The notes beneath the pieces are model-generated. The model did not search any database, was not told the DNA's origin, and was given only the letters and a program-made list of their open reading frames with translations. 64,000 nt of DNA, from contig NZ_JBIWXY010000001.1 in assembly GCF_044751345.1 (NCBI RefSeq), positions 186,001 through 250,000 of the forward strand, given 5' to 3'. Numbering within the stretch: the first letter of the stretch is position 1; every line of letters starts with the position of its first letter. This stretch comes from Methylobacillus methanolivorans (GTDB lineage Bacteria > Pseudomonadota > Gammaproteobacteria > Burkholderiales > Methylophilaceae). Positions 35,750 through 44,326 of the stretch are shown one piece after another. Made by a program: the position numbers and the translations under genes.

Positions 35750-37251
35750 TAGGATGATTCCAGTGAACGTGGCTTGCTAGCTGTTGTAGGCAGGATGGGG
35801 TTGATCGCCACATTGATGGGGCTTGTCTGGGCGCGGACTTTCTTCTTGCGTACCTGAAACACGACATTATCCGCACTTTGCACGGGGAGGGGCTGGTCAG
35901 TGGCAAGCTGGTGCTGGAGTTTCAGGATGGTGAACTCTGCAGGCCTGGCTAATGCAAACCCAACGTCAATGAGGATACGGCCAGCAGCGACATCGGCAGC
36001 TGTCATGGTTTGGTCAAGGCCAAGCCGCACAAAAAACGCCTGCTCTGGTTTATTACCCTGTAATGCACCGTTACGCCATAAGGTTTGCAGGAAGGTTTCA
36101 ACGCTTTGTCTGATTGCAGCCCACATATTGGTGTCGTTGGGTGCAAAACGGTGTGCTGATAAATATTGCTCCAGCGATGCTTTGATGAAGCCGGTCGTGA
36201 GTGTGGCGGTAATATAACGTGACTCGCTATCGTTGCCTGCTAAGGTGCGGCCACCCCAGAGTCTTATACCTCTTCCGCTGAAACGGCGGATGGCATTGAT
36301 GGATTTGCCGGTTTGTGGGTCTACATTCAGAGTTTCTTGCTGCTGATCATGAATGCTGACGCTTAAGGAGCGTATACCCTGGATCTCGGCAGAGGTGGGT
36401 GTTTTCCAGATACCTATGTTCCTGGCATTGGCCTGGAACAGGCCCATGATGGTGCCACAGGGGGGGATCATGCGGTGGATATTTCCAGGTGACTCTTGCA
36501 AGCGTTTGCGCAGCAATGAGGATTGTAGTTTGGTCGCCTTGTGATATTGGCTCCACGCATTGGCAACGCCAGGCGTGTACTTGATTTCCAAGTGCGCCAT
36601 ACTCTGCATGCCGGGATTGATCACCTCTAGCCAAGGCAGGAAAGCTGCGCCATAACGCAGGTAACGGTCGCCAATCTGCTTGCGGAAATCATCGACGGTT
36701 GTTGTTAGCGTGGTGTGGTTGCAATAGGGGATATCCAGTATTGCCAGGCAATTGGTTTGTTGTTGGCAATACGCTAGTAGTTGCTGTTGCAACTGCGGCA
36801 AGGCTGGCAAGGATACTGCATCAGGCATGGCCACCATGGTGAATGAAGGCGACACTGGTAGTTGCCCAATGGCGCTGGAAAAAGCCGCTTCATCTGGCGC
36901 GTCTGGAAAAGCGCCAAGTGAGAGGATTTCGCACAGACCGCCACCATTGGCAAAGTATTGCTGTACGCAGGCATGGAGATAGAAGGGACTATAGCCTTCA
37001 CGGGTCACGATCTGGCCGTGCACATCAAGCATTAGGCGTAGAGTTTCACGTGGCCCCTGGCCAAAGCAGCGTTCAAATTCAGCTAGGGAGGCAATCGGCA
37101 TGCGCTCACCGCTGCTGAGGCCACGCCCGCTCAAGTCAGTCACTTTTGCGGTATAGCCGATGAATAGAGGTAGGCAAGTCACCGCAGGCGTGACGACAGG
37201 CATACGCGGTATTTCCTCGACATAAACCCCAGGAAATTGTTGATTCCCCAT
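35749..37251 (-). CDS. Phage-tail-type contractile sheath protein
   Basis: This 500-residue protein matches phage tail sheath/Afp sheath proteins. The N-terminus QFPGVYVEEIPRMPVVTPAVTCLPLFIGYT is typical, and the conserved C-terminal sheath domain (about 310-470) has GRGIRLWGGRTLAGNDSESRYIT, WAAIRQSVETFLQTLWRNGALQG and FVRLGLDQTMTAADVAAGRILIDVGFALARPAEFTIL. Sheaths polymerise around a tube and contract to drive the spike. No tube gene is adjacent, which is odd. GGGGAG is well spaced before the ATG. It is the first gene of the sheath-spike-PAAR operon. Confidence 0.9.
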   Translation of the reverse strand: MGNQQFPGVYVEEIPRMPVVTPAVTCLPLFIGYTAKVTDLSGRGLSSGERMPIASLAEFERCFGQGPRETLRLMLDVHGQIVTREGYSPFYLHACVQQYFANGGGLCEILSLGAFPDAPDEAAFSSAIGQLPVSPSFTMVAMPDAVSLPALPQLQQQLLAYCQQQTNCLAILDIPYCNHTTLTTTVDDFRKQIGDRYLRYGAAFLPWLEVINPGMQSMAHLEIKYTPGVANAWSQYHKATKLQSSLLRKRLQESPGNIHRMIPPCGTIMGLFQANARNIGIWKTPTSAEIQGIRSLSVSIHDQQQETLNVDPQTGKSINAIRRFSGRGIRLWGGRTLAGNDSESRYITATLTTGFIKASLEQYLSAHRFAPNDTNMWAAIRQSVETFLQTLWRNGALQGNKPEQAFFVRLGLDQTMTAADVAAGRILIDVGFALARPAEFTILKLQHQLATDQPLPVQSADNVVFQVRKKKVRAQTSPINVAINPILPTTASKPRSLESS

Positions 37252-37347
37252 GATTTACTCCCCGATTTTATTTTGAGTATATTCATATTACTGCAAATTG
37301 AGCGAGGTATTAAGGATTTTGTAAAAAAATGTAAATGCCTACGCAGA

Positions 37348-37376
37348 TTGGTGAATGTAGGTGGCGCAGTTAAAAT
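37348..37376 (+). promoter_or_regulatory. Promoter before the DUF455 gene, probably leaderless
   Basis: TTGGTG (37348-37353) and TAAAAT (37371-37376) are separated by 17 bases. The ATG at 37383 lies 6 bases after the -10 box, and no Shine-Dalgarno is present. Confidence 0.5.
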
Positions 37377-37382
37377 GCGCGC

Positions 37383-38225
37383 ATGACTTTGCAAGCAATG
37401 ACAAGCGGCGCCCAGCAAGCCAGGGTGGAATTACGACAGGCGGCACTGCAGATGCTGTGCCAGCGCGACCCCAATACTAAGGCGCAAGCGGTTCAGCGTT
37501 TATATGAAGCCTGGCAGGCAGGTGCCACGCGTATTGATCCCCAGCCCAACCTTGAGGTCAAGGACGCGATACCAGGACGTCCAGATAAACCTGAGCTGGT
37601 TTCCCCTCTATTGCTAGAGCGGCGTTCAATGCGCACTGCCGAGGGCCGGGCTGCCTTGATTCACGCGCTGGCGCATATCGAGTTTAATGCCATCAACCTG
37701 GCGCTGGATGCCATCTGGCGGTTTGTCGATATGCCGGAGCAGTATTACGCAGATTGGCTAAAGATCGCCGCGGAGGAAGCACTGCATTTCAGCATGTTGC
37801 AAGCGCACCTGCAAAGCCTGGGCTACCAGTATGGCGATTTCACGGGTCATGACAGCTTATGGGAAATGGTGGCAAAAACCAGTGATGACGTGCTGGCGCG
37901 CATGGCACTGGTGCCGCGCACATTGGAAGCGCGCGGACTGGATGCTTCACCACCGTTGCGTGCCAAGTTGGCACAGGCGGGCGACCTCAAGGCAGCGGCC
38001 ATCCTGGATATTTTGCTGCGCGATGAGATCGGCCATGTGGCGATTGGCAATCATTGGTATGGCTGGCTGTGCGAACAACGAGGCTTGGAGCCTATATCCA
38101 CTTACACCAAGTTAACCACGCAATACGAAGCTCCTAAGCTGCGAGGTCCATTCAACTTTCCGGCACGCCGGGCGGCCGGATTTAGCGAAGCGGAGTTGGC
38201 TTTGCTGGAGCATCCATCACGCTGA
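37383..38225 (+). CDS. DUF455 family ferritin-like protein
   Basis: The 280-residue protein matches DUF455, a ferritin-like four-helix family. Metal-ligand-type motifs are visible: HALAHIEFNAINLALD, KIAAEEALHFSMLQAHL, and RDEIGHVAIGNHWYGW near the C-terminus, giving E/H pairs expected for a di-iron centre. The role is unknown. It ends 12 bases from the convergent sigma-54 activator gene. Confidence 0.88.
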   Translation: MTLQAMTSGAQQARVELRQAALQMLCQRDPNTKAQAVQRLYEAWQAGATRIDPQPNLEVKDAIPGRPDKPELVSPLLLERRSMRTAEGRAALIHALAHIEFNAINLALDAIWRFVDMPEQYYADWLKIAAEEALHFSMLQAHLQSLGYQYGDFTGHDSLWEMVAKTSDDVLARMALVPRTLEARGLDASPPLRAKLAQAGDLKAAAILDILLRDEIGHVAIGNHWYGWLCEQRGLEPISTYTKLTTQYEAPKLRGPFNFPARRAAGFSEAELALLEHPSR

Positions 38226-38237
38226 TCTGATGCTTGC

Positions 38238-40136
38238 CTACAACATGTTCATTGCATGCATGCGCCGGTACAGCGTATTGCGGCTGATACCCAACTGGCG
38301 GGCTACCGCCGAAATATTGCCACGATGAGCCTGCATGGCCGCTTTGATCGCTTCTGCAGTCAGGCTGTTAAGCGATAAGTCGTTATCCTCTGCGCCAGTA
38401 TTTTCCATATCGTCGAAGAAGTCCTGTGTCAGGTGCATCATGGAAATAGGCGCTTTACCTGAGAGTGCCAAGGCGGTACGCAATACATTATGTAGTTGTC
38501 GCATATTGCCAGGCCATGGGTGCGCTTTGAATAATTCCATGACGTCTGCATCAATCGCCTTGCCAGTGGCGTTTTCAGTTTGCAGGATAGTATCTACCAA
38601 GGCTTGCAAGTCCTGGCGTTGCCGCAGGGCGGGCAGGGTAATCGTGAGACCATTGAGACGGTAGTAAAGATCACGGCGAAATTCACCGCTCTCAACTTTT
38701 TCCCGCAATTTCTGGTTGGTGGCGCTCAACAGGGCAAAGTTGACAGGCTTTGATTTTGTGCTGCCCAGAGGAGTCACGCTGCGTTCCTGCAGCACCCTTA
38801 ATAGGCGTGCCTGCAAGGCCAGTGGCATGTCACCGATTTCATCTAGGAACAGCGTGCCGCCGTCGGCTTGTTCCAGCTTGCCGGGGCTGCCCTTGCGGCG
38901 AGCGCCGGTGAAGGCGCCTTCTTCGTAGCCGAACAGCTCAGATTCGATCAAGCCTTCGGGTAGCGCTGCACAATTGACGGCTATCCAAGGGCCTTGGCTG
39001 CAATCACTGGCTTCGTGGATGGCGCGTGCGAACAACTCCTTGCCTGCACCAGTTTCGCCTTCAATGAGGATGGGGATATCTTGATTGATGACCAGTTCTA
39101 CCTGGCTAATTGCCCGGGCAATGCGTGGATCGCCAGTATTCAGCATGTTGAGGCTGGCAGGGCAACGCTTACTGATGCTAATAGTGTTAACGTCGGTGGG
39201 CTGCGCCGCCACAGGCTGGCGTATCTCGACACGGGCATAAAGCCTGGCTTCATGCGCCGTATAGAGCGGCGTGATCAATGATTTTGCAGCCTGTTGCGCT
39301 TGCATGAGAGTCTCTGGCCTGGCGGCGAATAAGTCGCTAAAGGCGAGATTGTCGATGTCATCCAGCACCATGCCGAGTTGAAATTGGCCGCTGCGGTTTA
39401 ATGCCACCAGGCGATGGTGTTCATCGAAAATCGCGATACCTTCCCACAAGGTACCGATGAATTCAGGGCGTGCGTGAAAGTGCAAGGAATAAGCACCTTC
39501 GTTGCTGGCCGTGAACAGGCGGTTCTCAATCATCTGGGCCGACATGCGTACCAGGGCCAAGGTATGTTGTTGTGACATGCTGGCGTCCGTGGAGACATCC
39601 AGTGTCCCCATGACCTGGTTGCGTGCACTGAGAATAGGTACGGCAGAGCAGGCCAGCACTTGGTTACGCTCAAGGAAGTGCTCTGCACCTTGCACCATCA
39701 TGGCGGCGCGTTCTATCAATGCCGTGCCAATTGCATTGGTGCCACGCAAGCTCTCTTGCCATGATGAGCCGGGAATCAAGGCCACGCGCTGGGCATCATC
39801 AAGAAACTCACTATTGCCTTGGCTATGCAGGATAAAACCTTGTGCATCGGTCAGCACGATCACGCTACGCGTATGGCTGATCTGCTCGTTCAGGCTTTCC
39901 ATTTCTGGCCTGGCCTGCGAGAGCAATAACTGGTTGGCTTCCTGCTTTACCAGTAATTCCTGACGGGTCAGTATTTCCGTGCGTACCTGGGCACCAACCT
40001 CCATGCCATTTTCCACGCACCTGCGCCACGAGCGCTCGATCTCCTCGGAAACGCCACCATTTTCCACGACCCCGCGGGCAAGGAATTCATTCCTTGCATG
40101 GAGTAGCTGCGAATAATCATGAGCAGGATTTTGCAT
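38238..40136 (-). CDS. AcoR-type sigma-54-dependent transcriptional activator
   Basis: The 632-residue regulator has an N-terminal GAF sensor (about residues 70-220, SVIVLTDAQGFILHSQG...GTNAIGTALIER), a PAS-like segment (about 225-290), an AAA+ domain (Walker A GETGAGKE, GAFTGA loop for sigma-54 contact, Walker B GGTLFLDEIGD) and a Fis-type helix-turn-helix (GNISAVARQLGISRNTLYRRMH). It is divergent from xoxF, whose upstream region contains an exact sigma-54 promoter. I therefore infer that it activates xoxF, perhaps sensing a small aldehyde, alcohol or related metabolite through GAF. No response-regulator receiver is present. Confidence 0.93.
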   Translation of the reverse strand: MQNPAHDYSQLLHARNEFLARGVVENGGVSEEIERSWRRCVENGMEVGAQVRTEILTRQELLVKQEANQLLLSQARPEMESLNEQISHTRSVIVLTDAQGFILHSQGNSEFLDDAQRVALIPGSSWQESLRGTNAIGTALIERAAMMVQGAEHFLERNQVLACSAVPILSARNQVMGTLDVSTDASMSQQHTLALVRMSAQMIENRLFTASNEGAYSLHFHARPEFIGTLWEGIAIFDEHHRLVALNRSGQFQLGMVLDDIDNLAFSDLFAARPETLMQAQQAAKSLITPLYTAHEARLYARVEIRQPVAAQPTDVNTISISKRCPASLNMLNTGDPRIARAISQVELVINQDIPILIEGETGAGKELFARAIHEASDCSQGPWIAVNCAALPEGLIESELFGYEEGAFTGARRKGSPGKLEQADGGTLFLDEIGDMPLALQARLLRVLQERSVTPLGSTKSKPVNFALLSATNQKLREKVESGEFRRDLYYRLNGLTITLPALRQRQDLQALVDTILQTENATGKAIDADVMELFKAHPWPGNMRQLHNVLRTALALSGKAPISMMHLTQDFFDDMENTGAEDNDLSLNSLTAEAIKAAMQAHRGNISAVARQLGISRNTLYRRMHAMNML

Positions 40137-40170
40137 GGGTTAAGTACCTGATTGTATGGATATGAACTAG

Positions 40171-40208
40171 TGTGTCAGCCAATGTAGCACCTGTTCATTC
40201 ATGACACA
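40171..40208. promoter_or_regulatory. Candidate activator-binding inverted repeat upstream of xoxF
   Basis: TGTGTCA (40171-40177) and TGACACA (40202-40208) are perfectly complementary with a 24-base spacer; centres are 31 bases apart, about three turns. They lie 111-148 bases before the sigma-54 -24 element, a usual enhancer distance. Confidence 0.5.
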
Positions 40209-40318
40209 ACTCTGATGTGGGTATCTGTGTTTTTTGATGGATTGCAGAAAAATCTTGATGCCTTCCAGCCCATGTCCAGCCTGGTTCTTGCCAAGTATTC
40301 CTGCTTTTTTCAGCTGGT

Positions 40319-40333
40319 TGGCACACGCCTTGC
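40319..40333 (+). promoter_or_regulatory. Sigma-54 promoter of xoxF
   Basis: TGGCAC, five bases, TTGC is an exact match to the -24/-12 consensus, with GG and GC correctly spaced by 10 bases. Transcription should start near 40344, about 73 bases before the chosen xoxF start. Confidence 0.8.
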
Positions 40334-40345
40334 CATAGTCAATGG

Positions 40346-40362
40346 CCGGGAAAAACTCCCGG
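40346..40362 (+). other. Predicted 5'-end hairpin of the xoxF transcript
   Basis: CCGGGA and TCCCGG pair around AAAAC, starting within about two bases of the start site predicted from the sigma-54 promoter. Such 5' hairpins can protect abundant messages from decay. Confidence 0.45.
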
Positions 40363-40416
40363 GTCAGTATACGGCATAACAAAATAATGGATGAACGATA
40401 GACTATGGAGAATGGC

Positions 40417-42285
40417 ATGAAGGCTAGAAAGATAGCGATGGCAGTTGGCGCCGGTTTGCTGGGTCTTGCAGCAATCCCGGCAATGGCAACCGATCTGGAA
40501 AACCTGATGAAGGACGATGGCCAGTGGGCGCATCCACGCAAGGATTATGCAAATACCGGCTATAGCGGCCTGTCGCAGATCAACAAGAGCAATGTGAAGA
40601 ACCTGAAGTACGCCTGGACGTTTGCCACTGGTGTAAACCGTGGCCATGAAGGCGCGCCGTTGGTGATCAACGGGGTGATGTATATCCACACCGCGTTCCC
40701 TAACAATGTGTATGCGCTTGACCTGAATAACAACCAGAAAATTCTCTGGTCTTACTTCCCCAAGCAGGACCCATCCGTACAAGCTTTGCTGTGCTGCGAC
40801 AACGTCAACCGTGGCCTGGGCTTTGGCGATGGCAAGATTTTCCTGCAACAGAATGATGGCGTCCTGGTTGCACTGGACGCCAAGACCGGCAAGAAGATTT
40901 GGGATGTGGCCGTCGTCGATACCAAGTCCGGTGCCTCAACCACCAACGCGCCGCATGTGATCAAGGATAAAGTGGTGACTGGCTGTTCTGGCGGTGAATA
41001 TGGTGTGCGTTGCTACATCTCTGCCTACAACATCAAGGATGGCAGCCTAGTATGGCGTGCCTACAGCACTGGCTCTGATGCCGATGCCTTGATTGGCAAG
41101 GATTTCAACAAGGACAATCCGCACTACAGCGCTTTGTCTTTATATGAAGATGTGAATGGCGGTAACAAGGAGGGTGGTTCCTTTAAGGCATTGCCCAAGG
41201 AAAAGCTCAAGTTTCCGGAAAAAGACCTGGGCATCAAGACCTGGCTCAAGCCGCAGGCTGTCAAGAACGGCTGGGAGCATGGCGGTGGCCCGACCTGGGG
41301 CTGGTACTCCTATGATCCTTCCCTCAACCTGATGTATTACGGCACTGGCAACCCCGGTACCTGGAATCCAGACGTGCGCCCTGGCGACAATAAGTGGTCC
41401 ATGACTATTTTTGCGCGTGACGTGGATACAGGTGAAGCACGCTGGGGCTACCAGATGACGCCACATGACGAGTGGGATTACGACGGCATGAACGAAAGCA
41501 TCCTTTGGGAAGCCAACGGCAAGAAGCTCGCCACCCATTTTGACCGCAATGGCTTTGGCTATACGTTTGACCGCACCAACGGCACTTTGCTGGTGGCCGA
41601 GAAAATGCACCCGTTCGTCAATTGGGCCAAATCCATTGACCTCAAGACCGGTATTCCGCAGAAAGACCCCAAGTACTCCACGCACCAGGACTACAACGCC
41701 AAGGGTATTTGCCCATCTGCATTGGGTGTGAAGGACGAGCAACCTGCTGCATTCTCGCCGCGCACCAAGATGTTCTATGTGCCGCTCAACCACGTGTGCA
41801 TGACCTATGAGCCTACCGAATCCAAGTACATTGCAGGCCAGCCGTGGGTAGGGGCGACCTTGACCATGTTCGCCGGGCCAGATGGCGTGATGGGCGGCTT
41901 TATGGCCTGGGATGGCCTCAAGGGCAAGGCAGCCTGGTACAACAAAGAGAAATTCTCTGCCTGGGGTGGCGCGTTGGCAACTGGTTCTGATCTTGTGTTC
42001 TACGGCACGCTGGATCGCTGGTTCAAGGCGCTTGATGCCAAGACCGGCAAGGAGCTATGGAGGGCGCAAGTAGGCTCTGGCGTGGTCGGCAATGCGATCA
42101 CTTATACGCATAAGGGCAAGCAATATGTTGGCGTGCTATCTGGCATTGGCGGCTGGGCTGGCGTTGCCATGAACCTGGGTCTGGAAGAAGAGACTGCGGG
42201 CTTGGGTGCTGCTGGTGGTTACAAGGAGCTGAAAGACTGGAATGCCGCACCTGGTGGCGGTGCCATGAATGTCTTCAGCTTGTAA
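40417..42285 (+). CDS. xoxF: Lanthanide-dependent PQQ methanol dehydrogenase, XoxF type
   Basis: The periplasmic enzyme oxidises methanol using PQQ and a lanthanide ion. From ATG 40417 (GGAG upstream) the precursor has 622 residues with a signal peptide ending at AIPAMA. It shows vicinal cysteines LLCC (126-127) that contact PQQ, the catalytic aspartate in HDEWDYDG (Asp354) and the extra aspartate two residues later (Asp356) that marks lanthanide-type XoxF; MxaF has alanine there. An insertion around residues 230-275, before KNGWEHGGG, makes it longer than many XoxF proteins. No cytochrome (xoxG), xoxJ or pqq genes are nearby. A sigma-54 promoter and divergent activator are upstream. Confidence 0.96.
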   Translation: MKARKIAMAVGAGLLGLAAIPAMATDLENLMKDDGQWAHPRKDYANTGYSGLSQINKSNVKNLKYAWTFATGVNRGHEGAPLVINGVMYIHTAFPNNVYALDLNNNQKILWSYFPKQDPSVQALLCCDNVNRGLGFGDGKIFLQQNDGVLVALDAKTGKKIWDVAVVDTKSGASTTNAPHVIKDKVVTGCSGGEYGVRCYISAYNIKDGSLVWRAYSTGSDADALIGKDFNKDNPHYSALSLYEDVNGGNKEGGSFKALPKEKLKFPEKDLGIKTWLKPQAVKNGWEHGGGPTWGWYSYDPSLNLMYYGTGNPGTWNPDVRPGDNKWSMTIFARDVDTGEARWGYQMTPHDEWDYDGMNESILWEANGKKLATHFDRNGFGYTFDRTNGTLLVAEKMHPFVNWAKSIDLKTGIPQKDPKYSTHQDYNAKGICPSALGVKDEQPAAFSPRTKMFYVPLNHVCMTYEPTESKYIAGQPWVGATLTMFAGPDGVMGGFMAWDGLKGKAAWYNKEKFSAWGGALATGSDLVFYGTLDRWFKALDAKTGKELWRAQVGSGVVGNAITYTHKGKQYVGVLSGIGGWAGVAMNLGLEEETAGLGAAGGYKELKDWNAAPGGGAMNVFSL

Positions 42286-42366
42286 GGTGTTTTTATTGAT
42301 GTGCTGACACATCATCTCCTCGACTCATTCTGGCTCATCTCCACTGAGTAATGTCTGAGTCCTTTT

Positions 42367-42399
42367 GCCCGGTACCTTCCTGCCGGGCTTTTTTTTGCC
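42367..42399 (+). terminator. Intrinsic terminator after xoxF
   Basis: GCCCGG and CCGGGC pair across about 10 bases, followed by eight or more T residues. Confidence 0.9.
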
Positions 42400-42423
42400 C
42401 ATTCTCGGCAAAAATCGCCGAAC

Positions 42424-43833
42424 TCATTTTGCAAAGAAATTAGCCATGAGGTTCTCAGCAGCATCAGCTTGTGTTTGTGGCGTGATGCTCACAATGAAAC
42501 TGGGCGTGCTGGCAGCCATGGCGGGTGGCAGTGATACGCTGAAGTTGCTGGCGTAAGACTTGCCTGCCGGAATGGTAATTGCCTGGCTGCCCTTGAAGCT
42601 TTCTGCGGGTAGGCCATGCACCTGAATGGCATAGGTTTCTGCGCTGGCGGATTTGTTGCTGATGCGTAATTCATAACGGTTGCGCAAGCTGCCATCTGCA
42701 AGCTGAGTCACCAAGGGTTGCCTTTGTTGCTGCACGATAGCGGTGAAAGGGCTGAGTGTGCTGATTGCATGCCAAGTAAAGGCCATGCTGGCGATCAGCA
42801 ATGAGGCATAGCCCACGCGTTTTGCGTGCGACCACCGTTGCTGGCGCTCCTCTGGTTTCTGGAGGTGCTCGTCGCGGTCAAAGCGGATCAAGCCGTGTGG
42901 TAGCTTGAGGCTATCCATGATGTTGTTGCAGGCATCCACGCATAAGCCGCAGGATATACAACCAATCTGGAAGCCTTTGCGGATGTCAACGCCGGTCGGG
43001 CAGACGTTCACGCAATAATTGCAGTCTATGCAATCGCCAAAGCCTTGCTCACGACGCGTTTCGACCGTCTTGAGTTTTGCGGTGGGTGCTTGGCGACCTT
43101 GCTGGCCTTCGCCACGTGCCTGGTCATACATGACCGTGATGGTGGAAGGATCCTGCATCACACCTTGGAATTTGCCATAAGGGCAGGCCACAAAGCAGAT
43201 GTCTTCACGCGCAAAACCGGCCGCGACATAGGTAGTGGCAGTGAGGACGGAAATCGTGACATAGGCTGCAATCGCTGCTTCCCCAGCAAATAACTGCCTG
43301 AAAAGCGTTCCTGCCTCGGCAAAATACAGGGTGAAGGTGATAGCCGTGGCAAATGACAACCCCAGCCAAAGGGCATGGGTGCTGCCGATCAAGGCAATTT
43401 TTTTCATGCTCCATGGGGCTTGTTGCAGGCGCTTCCTGGCTTGTGCTTCTCCTTGTATCCATTTTTCGATGAAGCGGAAAGCATCCGTCCATAAGGTCTG
43501 GAAACAGAAAAAACCACAGAAAATCCGCCCGAACATGGCAGCCGAGACGAATAGCAAGCTGGCAGCGATAACCATGATGCCCACGAGCACCATCAAATCC
43601 TGTGGGTAAAGCACTAGGTTGAACAGGTAAAAGCGCGCACTGCCAATATCAAACAACAGGGCTTGCCCGACTTGATTGGGCCAGGGCAACCACGGCAGGA
43701 GGAAGTACACGCCAAAAGCGAGATTGAGGATGATGGACTTGATATTGCGGTATCGCCCCTTGACCGAGTAAGGCACGATAGGAATGACTTTGCGTGCTGG
43801 GGTGGCGCGGACGAGGGTGGCTTCTGCTTGCAT
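42424..43833 (-). CDS. ccoG: Cytochrome c oxidase accessory protein CcoG (FixG/RdxA)
   Basis: The 469-residue inner-membrane protein has several N-terminal helices, a four-Cys-type membrane region (FGRIFCGFFCFQTLW and CFVACPYGKFQ), two 4Fe-4S motifs (CIDCNYCVNVCPTG and CISCGLCVDAC) and a C-terminal immunoglobulin-like periplasmic domain. CcoG reduces copper during assembly of cbb3 oxidase. It usually sits with ccoNOPQ or ccoHIS; here it is alone and convergent with xoxF, so its partner oxidase, if any, is elsewhere. Confidence 0.9.
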   Translation of the reverse strand: MQAEATLVRATPARKVIPIVPYSVKGRYRNIKSIILNLAFGVYFLLPWLPWPNQVGQALLFDIGSARFYLFNLVLYPQDLMVLVGIMVIAASLLFVSAAMFGRIFCGFFCFQTLWTDAFRFIEKWIQGEAQARKRLQQAPWSMKKIALIGSTHALWLGLSFATAITFTLYFAEAGTLFRQLFAGEAAIAAYVTISVLTATTYVAAGFAREDICFVACPYGKFQGVMQDPSTITVMYDQARGEGQQGRQAPTAKLKTVETRREQGFGDCIDCNYCVNVCPTGVDIRKGFQIGCISCGLCVDACNNIMDSLKLPHGLIRFDRDEHLQKPEERQQRWSHAKRVGYASLLIASMAFTWHAISTLSPFTAIVQQQRQPLVTQLADGSLRNRYELRISNKSASAETYAIQVHGLPAESFKGSQAITIPAGKSYASNFSVSLPPAMAASTPSFIVSITPQTQADAAENLMANFFAK

Positions 43834-43957
43834 GGCAATTCCTGATTGAATGATGCTATGCAGAATTGTGCGGAAGCAGGTGGCTCTATAACAGATTCAG
43901 ATATTAATTAATTAATAGGATCAGATTGATGAAATGTATTGCTGTGCCTGTGTTTTA

Positions 43958-44326
43958 TCAAACAATCAAGGCGGCTGCCACCTGGCGACTTTCTGCCATC
44001 AGGATATTGTAGGTGCGGCAGGCAGCTTCCGTAGTCATGCACTCCACGCTGATGCCCGCTGTAATTAAATCGCGGCTGATGGAGGGGTGCAGGAAGCGAT
44101 GCTTGTTGCCAGTGCCGAGCAGGATTAACTCCGGCTTTAGCGTTAGGAGCTCCTGAAAATGGTCAGCTTGCAGATGATCGAAGCTCTCGACAGCCCAGCC
44201 CGGATTGATGTGCGCGGGCAAGACAATCAGGCTATGTTCATGGCGGTGGTGGTTGACTTCCACCCAGCCATCGCCGTAACCGGTAATCAGGTGGCTGCCT
44301 GCAGCCTGGGTCAGGTGTAATTTCAT
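43958..44326 (-). CDS. Mth938-like domain protein (DUF498/NDUFAF3 family)
   Basis: The product, of about 122 residues from ATG 44326, matches the small MTH938-like family. Landmarks are HLITGYGDGWVEVNHHRHEHSLIVLP at the start, LKPELILLGTGNKHRFLHP in the centre and GISVECMTTEAACRTYNILMAESRQVAAALI at the end. The human relative NDUFAF3 aids complex I assembly; bacterial function is unsettled. An in-frame start at 44383 would add 19 residues. It is divergent from alaA. Confidence 0.85.
   Translation of the reverse strand: MKLHLTQAAGSHLITGYGDGWVEVNHHRHEHSLIVLPAHINPGWAVESFDHLQADHFQELLTLKPELILLGTGNKHRFLHPSISRDLITAGISVECMTTEAACRTYNILMAESRQVAAALIV

Noticed and set aside
33825..37251. Calling the sheath-spike-PAAR genes a prophage
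   Set aside because: No integrase, capsid, terminase, lysis or replication genes and no attachment repeats were seen nearby.
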